Positions 1 through 9,062 of a DNA stretch of 64,000 nucleotides are shown here, piece by piece. Below the pieces are notes generated by a model, which ran no database searches, was not told the DNA's origin, and saw nothing but the letters and a program-made list of their open reading frames with translations. Position 1 is the first letter of the stretch, and every line of letters starts with the position of its first letter. The position numbers and the translations under genes are program-made. Source of the DNA: Labilibaculum sp. K2S (lineage in GTDB: Bacteria > Bacteroidota > Bacteroidia > Bacteroidales > Marinifilaceae); NCBI RefSeq assembly GCF_030372765.1, contig NZ_JAUCMW010000004.1:62001-126000 (forward strand), written 5' to 3'.

Positions 1-70
1 TTTTTTGAGCTTGTGCCATTGCACTCCAGCTAAGGAAAACAGCCAATAGTAGTATTACATTTCTTTTCAT
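1..70 (-). CDS. Secreted protein, N-terminal fragment (runs off left edge)
   Basis: Only the first 23 codons lie in the window. They read as a signal peptide: MKR, a hydrophobic stretch with ILLLAVFL, then SAMAQ as a likely cleavage region. The protein is therefore exported, but its function cannot be told. The ATG is the one to which a conserved leader element (71-158) runs up directly, which supports this start. Confidence 0.7.
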   Translation of the reverse strand, partial: MKRNVILLLAVFLSWSAMAQAQK

Positions 71-158
71 CTGTTTATAATTTTAAGTTTTTGTCAGATG
101 GAACTTACCACATAATTATCTTCCTGTGTGCAGAAAGCTTTATACGTGGACGTTTCAT
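71..158 (-). repeat. Dispersed leader element, copy A, with short ORF MKRP...
   Basis: An 88-bp element directly abuts the downstream start codon. Read on the minus strand it starts ATGAAACG, has a central ACACAGG and GGTAAGTTCCAT, and ends in an AT-rich tail before the gene's ATG. Its ATG opens a 17-codon frame (105-158, beginning MKRPRIK). It is nearly identical to the promoter-proximal unit at 32650-32737. The arm CCAC after ATGAAACGT can pair with GTGG before TAAGTTCC; in the 32.7-kb copy both sides change together (CCAT with ATGG). Confidence 0.8.
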
Positions 159-311
159 GTGTTTACAATTTTTTGTATGAATGTTATTTTTTACAAGGTT
201 TTAGTAAACAAATACCGTGCTAAGCAGTATTCTTTATTCAAAATAAGATGAATTGTATGCAATTTAGTTGCGTCCAAACTTTACTAAAAAACAATATTCT
301 AACAAATCTCA

Positions 312-572
312 CTACTTCTTCCATCTTTCCAAACGCCCCATACCACGGGTAAACAACCAGGAAATAAGCTTCGAATGTCCACCTTCCATCATCTTTTGTT
401 TGCAGAAATCCTGAAAATCGACAAGTGTTCCGGTATAAGTAAACTCTCCATTCGCGTAACAGTAGCTGCAGTATTTCAAATTTTTACTTCCATCGGCATT
501 GGTGCCGCCTGCCTGAGGGTCTTTTTTCATGGGCATTCCACAAGATTGACACATTTTATTTGCTTTATCCAT
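312..572 (-). CDS. Putative zinc-ribbon protein
   Basis: An 86-residue protein. The N-terminus has CQSCGMPM and, after about 20 residues, CSYCY, so two CxxC knuckles form a probable zinc ribbon like that of the small putative zinc-ribbon family (PF12674 type). The rest is a basic, aromatic helix-rich tail. Such proteins are often near regulators, but their role is not established. It starts at an ATG and has no signal peptide, so it is probably cytoplasmic. It is monocistronic here: 187 bp separate it from the upstream HAD gene, and a weak copy of the post-stop repeat lies near 630-720. Confidence 0.75.
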   Translation of the reverse strand: MDKANKMCQSCGMPMKKDPQAGGTNADGSKNLKYCSYCYANGEFTYTGTLVDFQDFCKQKMMEGGHSKLISWLFTRGMGRLERWKK

Positions 573-759
573 GTTGTTATCGTTTAAATGATGTATCTGG
601 AATAATAATTTAGTTCGGTAATCTGATTGTGAGACTTATATATCGATTGAAAAACAGAAGCAAACTACAGCCTTGAATTTACGAATAAAACAACAATTAT
701 TTTATACTTTATTGCTGGCAGCTTGTTTGAGGATAAGAATTTGCCAGCGATGATCAAAT

Positions 760-1425
760 TTAAATTCTGGAATTTATCCAGTCGGTAAAATCACCGGTAC
801 TATAAAATAATTCTTCCGGATTTAGCTCCGCAAGTTTCTCCGGTTCGGCTGAAAGTGCCCATGCTGCTGCAGCAATTGGAATGCCGGCATTTTTACAGAC
901 AACAATATCACTTGGGGCATCGCCAACATAAATTACTTCATTTTTACTTACATCCTTAAAGTGATTTAAAACAGCAGTGATTCCTTCCGGCTTTCGTGGC
1001 CCGAATGAATGTCCGGTTTCAATTGTTTCAAATAAATGGGCAATGCCAAATTTCTGTAATGAAATGGCTGTACTGTATTTCCCTTTGCCGGTAACCATGG
1101 CAAGCCTGATTTTTTTATTTTTCAACCCAGCCAACAGGCTTGCTATTCCATCAAAAGGTGTTGGACACATTTCGTGCAGTTGCTCATAATAGTACAAGTA
1201 ACGCGAAATACCTTCCTCATAATTGCTGGGAGCCAATGCCATTATCGTTCCTTCCTCCGAGGGGCCAAAGGTTGCAATTATTTCTTCCTCTGAAATTGAT
1301 CTGCCAATAAGAGGTTCTATTGATTTTTTGAAAGCTTTAATACACATTGGCAAAGTATCACCAATGGTTCCGTCGAGATCAAAAATTACAGCTTTAATCT
1401 TTTCCATGCGATCTGTTTTTCTCAT
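760..1425 (-). CDS. HAD-superfamily phosphatase (phosphoglycolate phosphatase-like)
   Basis: A 221-residue haloacid-dehalogenase hydrolase. Motif I DLDGT holds D16 and D18 (nucleophile and acid/base), motif II is T112 in VTGKGK, motif III is K145 in RKPE, and motif IV is GDAPSD (D169, D173). The helical cap between motifs I and II (about residues 25-95) fits subfamily I enzymes that remove phosphate from small metabolites. The substrate cannot be read from sequence. The annotated ATG overlaps the 3' end of the acetyltransferase gene by 32 bp. An inner ATG at 1407 (MEKIKAV) gives a 14-bp overlap and puts the start closer to the family norm. The two genes are probably translationally coupled. 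Confidence 0.85.
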   Translation of the reverse strand: MRKTDRMEKIKAVIFDLDGTIGDTLPMCIKAFKKSIEPLIGRSISEEEIIATFGPSEEGTIMALAPSNYEEGISRYLYYYEQLHEMCPTPFDGIASLLAGLKNKKIRLAMVTGKGKYSTAISLQKFGIAHLFETIETGHSFGPRKPEGITAVLNHFKDVSKNEVIYVGDAPSDIVVCKNAGIPIAAAAWALSAEPEKLAELNPEELFYSTGDFTDWINSRI

Positions 1426-2011
1426 TTATTTTTCGAATAATTTTGCATGGATTGCCAACTGCCACACAATCTTCGGGAATCGATTTGGTCACAACGCTTC
1501 CCGCTCCTATCACAGAATTTTTTCCGATTGTAACTCCGGGTAAGATAATTACCCCACCACCGATCCACACATTGTCCTCAATTTTTACAGGCAGTGCATA
1601 GGTTCTAAAGAATGGAAGTTCTGAACCGGGATCCCAATCGGCGACCAAGCGCTCATTTATATCTGTTGAATGAGTTGCAGTATAAATCTGCACGTTTGAG
1701 GCAATCAACACATTGTTTCCAATTTCAATTTTATTGCAGTCGACAAATGTGCAGTTGATATTGATAACTACATTGCTGCCCACAAAAATATGCTTGCCGT
1801 AGTCGCAGTAAAAAGGCGTATCAATATTTACATTATCGCCTAGTTTCCCAAATAGCTCGCGCAAAATATCCTTTCGGTTTCCGGCATCGGTGCTTTCTGT
1901 CGAATTATAGCTTTTTGTTAATTTTCGAGCCTTGTGTATCAGACTTTGATTTTCCTCGTTGGATGTGTTAAAGACTTCGCCATCCAAACATTTTTGCATT
2001 TCAGTTTTCAT
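1394..2011 (-). CDS. Sugar O-acetyltransferase (maltose/galactoside acetyltransferase family)
   Basis: A 205-residue left-handed beta-helix acyltransferase. An N-terminal helical Mac-type domain (about 5-55) precedes hexapeptide repeats: IGNNVLIASNV, IEDNVWIGGGV, IGKNSVIGAGSVV. The catalytic His is H114 in TATHS, and the C-terminal GNPCKIIR matches the acetyl-CoA-binding end of the family. It transfers acetyl from acetyl-CoA to a sugar or similar hydroxyl compound in the cytoplasm. It overlaps the downstream HAD gene, suggesting a two-gene operon. The exact acceptor is unknown. Confidence 0.88.
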   Translation of the reverse strand: MKTEMQKCLDGEVFNTSNEENQSLIHKARKLTKSYNSTESTDAGNRKDILRELFGKLGDNVNIDTPFYCDYGKHIFVGSNVVININCTFVDCNKIEIGNNVLIASNVQIYTATHSTDINERLVADWDPGSELPFFRTYALPVKIEDNVWIGGGVIILPGVTIGKNSVIGAGSVVTKSIPEDCVAVGNPCKIIRKINEKNRSHGKD

Positions 2012-2076
2012 TTCATTTGTTTTTGAAATTCAAAAATAGAGAAGAACAGCCAATTATTTTTTCATCTATCTTAAAA

Positions 2077-2655
2077 TCATCCATTCGCCCGTATGGTACT
2101 TAAATGTTGTTGGGTCATCCCCAAATACGAAGCAATATATCCCAAATTTACCCGATTACACAAATCAGGATTTTCGTTGTAAAACTTTTCGTAGCGAGCT
2201 TTTGATGATAAGCTTAACCGATCGATACGCAGGTTCTGCATTTTCAGCAATACTTCCTGATGAATGGTACGGGACCAGTTTGCAATGTCGATGTTTGTTT
2301 TGTACAAATCATTTAAAGCATCAATCGGCAGGCTAAATACGCACGAATCTTCCAGAAGCTCCACAAAATCGAATCCCGGGGTTCGGTGATACAATGAATT
2401 TGAAGAAAAGGTAATATCACCTTCCCGGCTAAACCAATTGGTAATTTCTTTTCCGTCGACCAAAAAATAAGTCCGCATACATCCCTGCTCAATAAAGTAT
2501 ACAAAATTATCTTTAACCCCTGCTTTGGTCAGCAAATGATGTTTAGGCAGATGTGTTTCGGTTAATAAACCAGCCAGTGTTTTAATTGAATCATCAGATA
2601 CCGGATAATAGCTTCTGATCCCTTTAATAATATTTTCAATTTTATTTAGTTCCAT
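2077..2655 (-). CDS. Crp/Fnr-family transcription regulator
   Basis: 192 residues. The first ~120 form a cyclic-nucleotide-binding-like beta barrel (FIEQGCMRTYFLVDGKEI followed by a WFSREGDI segment). The C-terminal helix-turn-helix is near residues 172-190 (YIASYLGMTQQHLSTIR). No Fnr-type cysteine cluster is visible, so an iron-sulfur sensor is unlikely. The family in Bacteroidota often has an unknown ligand. It lies 65 bp upstream of the acetyltransferase/HAD pair on the same strand and may control it. Confidence 0.87.
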   Translation of the reverse strand: MELNKIENIIKGIRSYYPVSDDSIKTLAGLLTETHLPKHHLLTKAGVKDNFVYFIEQGCMRTYFLVDGKEITNWFSREGDITFSSNSLYHRTPGFDFVELLEDSCVFSLPIDALNDLYKTNIDIANWSRTIHQEVLLKMQNLRIDRLSLSSKARYEKFYNENPDLCNRVNLGYIASYLGMTQQHLSTIRANG

Positions 2656-2736
2656 TTATTTCATAAAAAAAAGCATCGGACAATAGCCGGTTACAGGCAT
2701 CGCTCCTACTCCTGCCCGCCGGTAATTTACATCTAA

Positions 2737-4281
2737 TTAATTGTTGGAATAAGGACTCCAGCCATCAAGAACAAAAAGCGGATTGGAATAGTTTTCAATC
2801 AATTCTTTATCAGTATCCAAACTTAACTGACGCGAAAAATCAGCCCGCTGAGAAAGGTCAACTGGTTTTCCATCATCGATATTGGTGCTGTTATATTCCC
2901 AGTAGTGCATATTTTTTGTTTCTCCGCCAACAGTACCCCAGGCTTTAGGCAGAATGTTTTTAAGAGAACAGTTAATGAACACGCATTCGCTATACGGATA
3001 AGCAAAGCCTTTATTGACAGGAGCCCTGGCCAATGTACTTCCATTAGGATCTATTCCCGTGAAACGGCAATTCAGAAATACATTTCCATGATTGGCTTTG
3101 GTATTTCTTGTCCACATAAAAGGTCCGGGAGAATAAAAATCACAATCTTTGAAAAATGCAGGCCCACGACCAAGTATCATATCTCCGCCTCCGTCAATCC
3201 TCACATCTTCGAAGCAGGCCGAACCATTGGTTTGTAAAGCATCGCCTGAGCCTGCAATATGTACTCCTTTAACAAATATTTCACTTCCATTAATCAGTAA
3301 TCCTTCTGCCTGCCCTTGCAGTAACGTTTTAACCGTTAAATTTAACAACTGAATATTGGTACAGTTATCAATCGCAAAGGCGGCTCTTCGGGAAGGAAAA
3401 GTACCCGGCCATTCATTGGTTTTTACATTCCAGGGATGGGGATTAAACACTTCATTGTTTGCATATTGAATTACTGTTTTCTCCCTGTTTTCACCTTTGA
3501 TGATGATATTCGATTTATTCCTGAAATAAATCAGCTCTTCATACAAACCATTCCTGATGAAGATTTCAACTGTGTCTTTGTAATCATTGGGAATGTAATC
3601 AAGAGCTCCCTGCAAGGTATTAAAGTCTCCATTTCCTTTATCGTCCACTATAATTTTTTTAGACCTTAAGTCAGGAGGATTCTTACTGGTGCTAAAGCGC
3701 CACACATTTTTGTTATAAATCCCTTTAAACTTAGTCTTAGCCGGAGAAACCACACTACTGTCAATTAAAACATAGTAGTCTTTATTGTACTCCAAAAGAT
3801 TATGGTGTAAATAGATAATAGCAGTGTTTTCATGAACAATTACGGGGTAAAAATGAAAAGCATCAGTAAAATCACCAATAATGGTTAACTGAAATGTATC
3901 TGCAGTTGCTAAGGCTGTGCCTGAAGGAGTACCCGGTTTGGTATTGGCATTGGTAAACTTACCCGGCAAATATTGATAAGGGATGCTGGTATAGGTGGCT
4001 TCGGGGTTTTTGACAGCTTTGGTGGGGCCTGCCGGAATACTCATATCAATTAAATCGACCAACGAATCGGTCTGACTTTCAAATACCCTTATTTTACCCT
4101 TGCTTCCTATAATGGGTTGGCCGGAAAATGTAATTTTAAGATGAGTATCGGGATGAATATCTTTTTCTTGATTTTCAGGATAAATTGTATAATTGCCTGA
4201 TATTTCTGCTGCTGTACAGGATACCAACAAGGCAATGCCTGCAACGCACAAATAATTTTTCACTATTTCATATTTCCCCAT
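2737..4281 (-). CDS. CE8 pectinesterase-like lipoprotein with N-terminal Ig-like domain
   Basis: 514 residues. A lipobox (LVSC, C22) points to an outer-membrane lipoprotein. Residues 35-200 resemble a bacterial Ig-like domain, and 208-514 form a pectin methylesterase-type beta helix. CE8 features are visible: GLYEE near 246, Q324 in GQAEG, D347 in SGDAL (acid/base position), D367 in GGGDMIL (nucleophile position) and R419 in LARAP. The glutamine that usually precedes the acid/base Asp is Gly here, and the Trp of the LGRPW motif is missing, so substrate preference may differ from plant pectin. It would remove methyl esters from pectic polysaccharide at the cell surface. No polysaccharide-utilisation partners lie beside it. 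Confidence 0.8.
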   Translation of the reverse strand: MGKYEIVKNYLCVAGIALLVSCTAAEISGNYTIYPENQEKDIHPDTHLKITFSGQPIIGSKGKIRVFESQTDSLVDLIDMSIPAGPTKAVKNPEATYTSIPYQYLPGKFTNANTKPGTPSGTALATADTFQLTIIGDFTDAFHFYPVIVHENTAIIYLHHNLLEYNKDYYVLIDSSVVSPAKTKFKGIYNKNVWRFSTSKNPPDLRSKKIIVDDKGNGDFNTLQGALDYIPNDYKDTVEIFIRNGLYEELIYFRNKSNIIIKGENREKTVIQYANNEVFNPHPWNVKTNEWPGTFPSRRAAFAIDNCTNIQLLNLTVKTLLQGQAEGLLINGSEIFVKGVHIAGSGDALQTNGSACFEDVRIDGGGDMILGRGPAFFKDCDFYSPGPFMWTRNTKANHGNVFLNCRFTGIDPNGSTLARAPVNKGFAYPYSECVFINCSLKNILPKAWGTVGGETKNMHYWEYNSTNIDDGKPVDLSQRADFSRQLSLDTDKELIENYSNPLFVLDGWSPYSNN

Positions 4282-4483
4282 TATCAGTAAGCTTTATATT
4301 AAATGCGCTGCAACTAGTCCATAATAACACCCAATTACATCCCATCCACGAATCTACAAAACAATCATTGCGGAACAAAAATAATCGGCAGTAAACAAAA
4401 ATGCCAAAATGCTTACAGGTCTTCAACGCTGTCAGGCTGTGGCAAATAACCAACAGAATATTTCTGTACTCATCCGCTGGAAC

Positions 4484-5872
4484 TTAATTGCCCGTAGTTT
4501 TTCGCCTGCCTATCAACGAAGTGAAAATTCCGATCACACACAAAAATGTAAAGCTGATTACAATCACTCTCATGCTTAGTATGAACGAATCGAGATTGCC
4601 GGCATTAATTTTAGCATCTCCCAAAAAAACATGTACCGAAAGGGCTGCAACAGCCATACTGAACATCATACCGGTGGTTCGCATTGTTGCAACAGTTGCC
4701 GATGCAAGTCCTATGAAACGTTTTTCGACCGAACTCATTATTGAATTTGTATTGGGTGATGAAAACATTCCAAATCCAAATCCTAAAATCAGTAAAGCAA
4801 AAACAATATAGGCATAGGGCGTTTCTTTGCTTATGAAACAAAGCAGCAACAGCCCTGCAGCACTTATGCCCATGCCTATGGATGCCAAAATGCGCGGGTC
4901 TTTTGTATCCGATAATTTTCCTGAGAATGATGCCACTACAGCCATCATTATTGGTTGTGCAATCAAAACGAAACCAGCCTCTTTGGGCGATAAACCTTTC
5001 ACATATTGCAGATACAAACTAAAAACAAATGTAATGGCAAAGGTAGCGGCATAGTTAATAAAAGCGGATAGATTGGAAAATGCAAACAACTTGTTTTTGA
5101 AGAACAAGTGCATTTCGAAAACCGGGTTTGGGTGTTTTAACTCGTATCTGACAAAAATAAGTAAACCAACGATACCTGATAAAGTGAACACAATTGCTTC
5201 CGTTTTAGGTAAATGCGAAAAACCATACATCAATCCCGAAACGGAAAGCATGTAAATCAAGCTTCCCTTAAAATCGAATTTCGCATGGTCTGGAACTGCC
5301 CATTCGGCTTTAATTTTTGTAATTACAGCCAGTATAATTAGCAGAACTGCTCCTGCATTAAGGAAGAACAAGGAACGCCAGCCCAAGGTTTCGGTTATAA
5401 TCCCACCCAAAACCGGAGCTATGGATAAACCTACGTAAACGGCCATCACATTTAATCCAATCATTTTACCTCTTTCGTGCGGTTCGAAAGCCGATATTAC
5501 AATGGCCATGTTCGAAGCAAATATGCCTGCCGCACCTATCCCCTGCAATAAACGACCCATTAGTAATGTTTCGGCAGAAAAAGAAAAGGCACAAAATAAA
5601 GTGGCAAAACCAAATAATACATTGCTGTACAGGAACATTTTTACACGTCCCCAATTGTCGCTTATTTTACCAAAAGGGACTAAAAATACCGACGAAGCCA
5701 GCAAAAATGACATACTTACCCAACTTAAGCCCACGGCCGACATCGACAGTTCTTCCCCAATTCGGGGTAAAGCCACATTAACAGCCGCTCCCATTAAGGG
5801 ATTCAGAAAATTGGATGCCATGGTAACAGCCAGCAGAATAGTTTTATTCAAGTTTCGATTCGATTCCATCAT
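4484..5872 (-). CDS. MFS drug/solute exporter, DHA2-like
   Basis: 462 residues with about 14 hydrophobic segments, the DHA2 (EmrB/QacA) layout. Visible signatures are the loop motif GKISDNWGRVKMF after TM2, RLLQGIGAAG in TM4 and GGIITETLGWRSLFFLN in TM5 to 6. It probably exports a drug or organic compound by proton antiport in the inner membrane. The start is an ATG-ATG pair, and the second would remove only one residue. There are no adaptor or outer-membrane partners. The next gene downstream is a GyrI-like effector-binding protein on the same strand. Confidence 0.85.
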   Translation of the reverse strand: MMESNRNLNKTILLAVTMASNFLNPLMGAAVNVALPRIGEELSMSAVGLSWVSMSFLLASSVFLVPFGKISDNWGRVKMFLYSNVLFGFATLFCAFSFSAETLLMGRLLQGIGAAGIFASNMAIVISAFEPHERGKMIGLNVMAVYVGLSIAPVLGGIITETLGWRSLFFLNAGAVLLIILAVITKIKAEWAVPDHAKFDFKGSLIYMLSVSGLMYGFSHLPKTEAIVFTLSGIVGLLIFVRYELKHPNPVFEMHLFFKNKLFAFSNLSAFINYAATFAITFVFSLYLQYVKGLSPKEAGFVLIAQPIMMAVVASFSGKLSDTKDPRILASIGMGISAAGLLLLCFISKETPYAYIVFALLILGFGFGMFSSPNTNSIMSSVEKRFIGLASATVATMRTTGMMFSMAVAALSVHVFLGDAKINAGNLDSFILSMRVIVISFTFLCVIGIFTSLIGRRKTTGN

Positions 5873-5948
5873 CAGTTTCGTTCATGTGTGTGCAACATGC
5901 AAATCTATCTGTTTTTTCACTCCCCCGCGCCAATACCTGCTGACAGTA

Positions 5949-6425
5949 TTATTTCGATCGTATCGGTATCCATATTTCTTCTTCTGAATTTGGATCCGCA
6001 TTTTTATATTTCTCCCCTAATACTTCAAAATGTGGTCTGTTATCCAGCAAATAATTTGAGTTTGGCAACCAAGTCCCATAAATGTATTGAAAAATATCAG
6101 GGTTGTTACTCAAACCAATGTAATCAAAGACGGCATACAATCCGCCATACAATATAAATGTGTCCATACCAACAGGCACATTGTCAAAATCCGCTACTTC
6201 TGCTGTTGCCCATTTTTCAAAATCGTTAGCTGCATTAAAGTGCGCGAAATGTGTTGGTTTAAATACCTGCATCGAAATCAATTCACTTGTCAGCCGGTTT
6301 TTTATTCCGCCGCGTTTTTGCATGAAACTTTTCCAAAGTGCCGCTGTCTTGTTATCAGCTAAGGACATTGTTACATGCATTCCCACCAATTTTTTTTCGC
6401 TTAAATTTTCAATTCCTGGATTCAT
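5949..6425 (-). CDS. GyrI-like/AraC effector-binding domain protein
   Basis: About 158 residues from the ATG at 6425. A GTG at 6440 would add five residues, and I prefer the ATG. The whole protein is one SHS2-type effector-binding domain: a short N-terminal strand (KKLVGMHVTMS), a central WATAEV...NVPVGMDTF stretch, GLYAVFDYIG, and a C-terminal IWIPI strand typical of GyrI-like small-molecule-binding domains. It has no DNA-binding part, so it is a stand-alone ligand binder that may sequester or hydrolyse a drug-like compound. Its placement next to an MFS exporter fits a detoxification role, which is inference. Confidence 0.75.
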   Translation of the reverse strand: MNPGIENLSEKKLVGMHVTMSLADNKTAALWKSFMQKRGGIKNRLTSELISMQVFKPTHFAHFNAANDFEKWATAEVADFDNVPVGMDTFILYGGLYAVFDYIGLSNNPDIFQYIYGTWLPNSNYLLDNRPHFEVLGEKYKNADPNSEEEIWIPIRSK

Positions 6426-6567
6426 ATTAAATTTATTCACTTTTTTTATTTTCTGAGAATGCTTACTCTATGTCCTTACCAAATTAGCAGCTATGCGAGC
6501 ATAATGAATCTTCATCCACCAATTGTTAAAAAATTAATACAAGCAAAATACTTCAGATTCTTATATT

Positions 6568-7983
6568 TTATCGCCTGTGCAACGATTGGATACTTGTAAA
6601 AACAATTGCCGATAATGTAATCCCAAAGAAATTAGCATCCAAACCAAAAGGCAATGCTGCTTCGGTTACAATAAGAACTAAAGTAGTTCCTCCTCCCAAA
6701 AGCATAGCATACATTGCAGCCTTTGCCGATGGATTTTTCAAAAACAGAAATCCCAAAACAGGAACAAACAGTCCCGAAACCATAAAGGCATAAGAGTATA
6801 ACATCAAATCGAGTACATTTTGCATTTTGGTAGCCAGAAAGATTGCCAATATCCCAATGACTAATGTTGCCAATTGCGAATAGCGGATACTCTTGGTGTT
6901 TTGTTTTGAAAGCCTTAATATATCTGTTGTAAAATTACCTGATGCCGCCATTAAACAACTATCGGCCGTTGACATGATTGCCGAAAAATAAGACGACATG
7001 AGCAGTCCCATCAAACCAACGGGGAAAATATGCGTTAAGAGTAAAGGCAAGCCAATTTCCGGATCGATAACACTTCCCGGAGCATATCCAAATTCGGTAA
7101 ACATGCCTTGTTCGAAGGCAACCCGGCCCAATAATCCAAGAATAATTCCCATAAATGCCATTACAGGCCATTCGAACAAGCCAGCTATAAACCAAGCTTT
7201 TTTTGCTGTTTTCTCATCTTTCGAAGCATAGATTCTTTGGTACAGAGTCATGCCCACAAACCAAATCGGAACAATTGTAATCAGCCAGTTAATAAATTGA
7301 ACAAAACCAACATTGGTGAGACTTTGAAAGTTATCCGGCAAATAAATCCGAAGAGCTTCCCACCCTCCCACTTTTACAAAGCCCAACGGAATACCAATTA
7401 CGATCAGGCCAAACATAAGTATGATCCATTGAATGGTATCGGTGAAAATAACCGCCTTAAGCCCGCCCAGTACGGTATAACCTATCACCACAATTCCCAT
7501 TAGCAATACGGCATCGACAATGCTTATGGATGGAAAAGTTGCTGCGGCTAATTTAGCTCCTGCCAATACCTGCGAACTGGTAAATCCGATATAACCAATT
7601 AAAGAGATTATGCCTGCTATAATGGCTACTTTCCGATCGTAGAAGTGATTCAGCACTTCGGGGAAACTCAAAAAATTGTGTTTCCGTGCCAGAGGATAGA
7701 TAATAGGAATCAGAAAAACAGCACTGATCCATGCTCCGATTATGCCTGTAAACAGCATCCAACTACCCGAAAGACCAATTAAAAAGCCCAAACCACCTAA
7801 TCCTATCGAAAATCCACCACCAACATCTGTAGCAACAACCGATAAGCCTATGTGAAAGGAAGTCATTTCCCGACCTCCTACATAATAGTCTTCCTGCGAT
7901 TTATTGCGTTTCATAAAATAGATGCCAACACCTAGCATGCCAAGCATATAGATTACAAATATTAAAATGTCGATAATGTGCAT
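6568..7983 (-). CDS. Sodium:solute symporter (SSS family)
   Basis: 471 residues with about 13 membrane segments. Early signatures are YYVGGREMTSFHIGLS followed by ATDVGGG, then GYTVLGGLKAVIFTD, which is typical of SSS carriers (PutP/SGLT fold). It would take up a sugar, amino acid or organic acid with Na+. The substrate cannot be assigned. It starts at ATG and seems monocistronic. Confidence 0.88.
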   Translation of the reverse strand: MHIIDILIFVIYMLGMLGVGIYFMKRNKSQEDYYVGGREMTSFHIGLSVVATDVGGGFSIGLGGLGFLIGLSGSWMLFTGIIGAWISAVFLIPIIYPLARKHNFLSFPEVLNHFYDRKVAIIAGIISLIGYIGFTSSQVLAGAKLAAATFPSISIVDAVLLMGIVVIGYTVLGGLKAVIFTDTIQWIILMFGLIVIGIPLGFVKVGGWEALRIYLPDNFQSLTNVGFVQFINWLITIVPIWFVGMTLYQRIYASKDEKTAKKAWFIAGLFEWPVMAFMGIILGLLGRVAFEQGMFTEFGYAPGSVIDPEIGLPLLLTHIFPVGLMGLLMSSYFSAIMSTADSCLMAASGNFTTDILRLSKQNTKSIRYSQLATLVIGILAIFLATKMQNVLDLMLYSYAFMVSGLFVPVLGFLFLKNPSAKAAMYAMLLGGGTTLVLIVTEAALPFGLDANFFGITLSAIVFTSIQSLHRR

Positions 7984-8448
7984 AATTTGATTTTTTGATA
8001 AAGAAATAAATTTCGCAGCCTACGAAATCATTTTTTTGAGGGTTGAAAATCTTATTTCCCAAAAGGAAAGTAATCTTAGTCTGGCTAAAGATTGATTAAA
8101 ATACTCAATTGAATTTTAAATATAAATACTTTAAAGGAAAGATAAAAGTTGAATGCAAAATCGACAGAATGAAATGTGTATCCCCGACATCTGCAAAACA
8201 AAGCTTGCTTAGCAAGCAAAATTGCCAAATCCGGTCAGAGCAGAAGATCGGTAAGAGTTTTGGCAATTGAAAGGATGCAAAACGGAACAAAAAGCATCTC
8301 TCCTTCATCATCATATTTTTTTAGGCTGATTTTTCTTCGCTCATCTCCTCTTTCCCATTTAAAGAGTCAGACAAACGGGCACTGGCCATGCTTACATTTG
8401 TGATGCTTCAATCTAATTTCATTTGGTAGCTTTGTTCAGTCATTTGAT
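7984..8448 (+). other. Gene-poor stretch upstream of symporter
   Basis: No convincing coding region on either strand. It should contain the symporter promoter on the minus strand. A stretch near 8093-8145 loosely resembles the AT-rich repeat at 59998 and 61576. A small palindrome (GCTTGCTTAGCAAGC, about 8203) is present. Nothing else could be supported. Confidence 0.4.
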
Positions 8449-8775
8449 GACTTGGTGAAGTTCAGGAACGACTTAGTGAAGTCATTTTACTGCTTGGTAA
8501 AGTTCATGAACCTCTTTGTAATTTCATTTGATCACTTGGTGAAGTTCAAAAACCACTTTGTAATTTCATTTGATCACTTGGTGAAGTTCAGGAACGACTT
8601 AGTAAAGTCATTTTACTGCTTGGTGAAATTCAGGGACGACTTAGTAAAGTCATTTTACTGCTTGGTAAAGTTCAGGAACCTCTTTGTAATTTCATTTGAT
8701 CACTTGGTGAAGTTCAGGAACGACTTAGTGAAGTCATTTTACTGCTTGGTCAAGTTCAGGGACGACTTGGTGGAG
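8449..8775 (+). repeat. 42-bp minisatellite (alternating 21-bp units), about 7.8 copies
   Basis: Tandem 42-bp units are each made of two related 21-mers, such as GACTTGGTGAAGTTCAGGAAC with GACTTAGTGAAGTCATTTTAC, alternating with a CTCTTTGTAATTTCATTTGAT variant. A degenerate half unit precedes it from about 8413. Because 42 is divisible by 3, one frame stays open to 8820 and would read as repeated LVKFRND/LVKSFYC. It has no ATG (only an internal TTG) and no upstream signal, so I treat it as non-coding repeat DNA. Confidence 0.85.
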
Positions 8776-8919
8776 AGTGTTCACAAAACTGTGTCTCAAT
8801 TTTTATTTGTATTTATTTAATTTTAATGTGCCCACATCTGTCAGCAAATGCAAATCTAGAATGATTATACATAATCGGAATTATCCCGCAACGCCCTCTT
8901 TTAGTGGACTAATGAGCAT

Positions 8920-8947
8920 AAAAAAAGACCCATCCGGGTCTTTTTTA
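8920..8947. terminator. Bidirectional intrinsic terminator
   Basis: An A-run, the GACCC/GGGTC stem with a four-base ATCC loop, then a T-run. It can work in either direction. It lies after the SIR2-like gene on the minus strand and after the minisatellite on the plus strand. Confidence 0.8.
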
Positions 8948-8984
8948 GAATCATTTTTTTTGGTTGTGATTTTTTTTCTTTCAA

Positions 8985-9058
8985 GTTACAATAAAGTTAA
9001 AGCAGGATGCAAGCCTTTGGTTTTAGACTGAGCCGGCTACTATTTTTATGCACTCTTA
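8985..9058 (-). repeat. Post-stop repeat, copy after SIR2-like gene
   Basis: Shares GATGCAAGCC and GGCTACTATTTTTATG-like blocks, in the same order, with the copies at 10258, 11706 and 27584. It begins four bases beyond the stop codon of the SIR2-like gene. Confidence 0.55.
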
Positions 9059-9062
9059 TGTG

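Noticed and set aside
71..158. c-di-GMP (GEMM) riboswitch, because of ACACAGG and GGTAAG
   Set aside because: The GEMM core (CACGCACAGGGCAAACC and the tetraloop receptor) is not present, and the element ends at the start codon with an AT-rich tail.
8452..8820. Open frame of 122 codons with LVKFRND repeats
   Set aside because: It begins at TTG inside a 42-bp minisatellite with no ATG or ribosome site. The open frame follows from the period being divisible by three.
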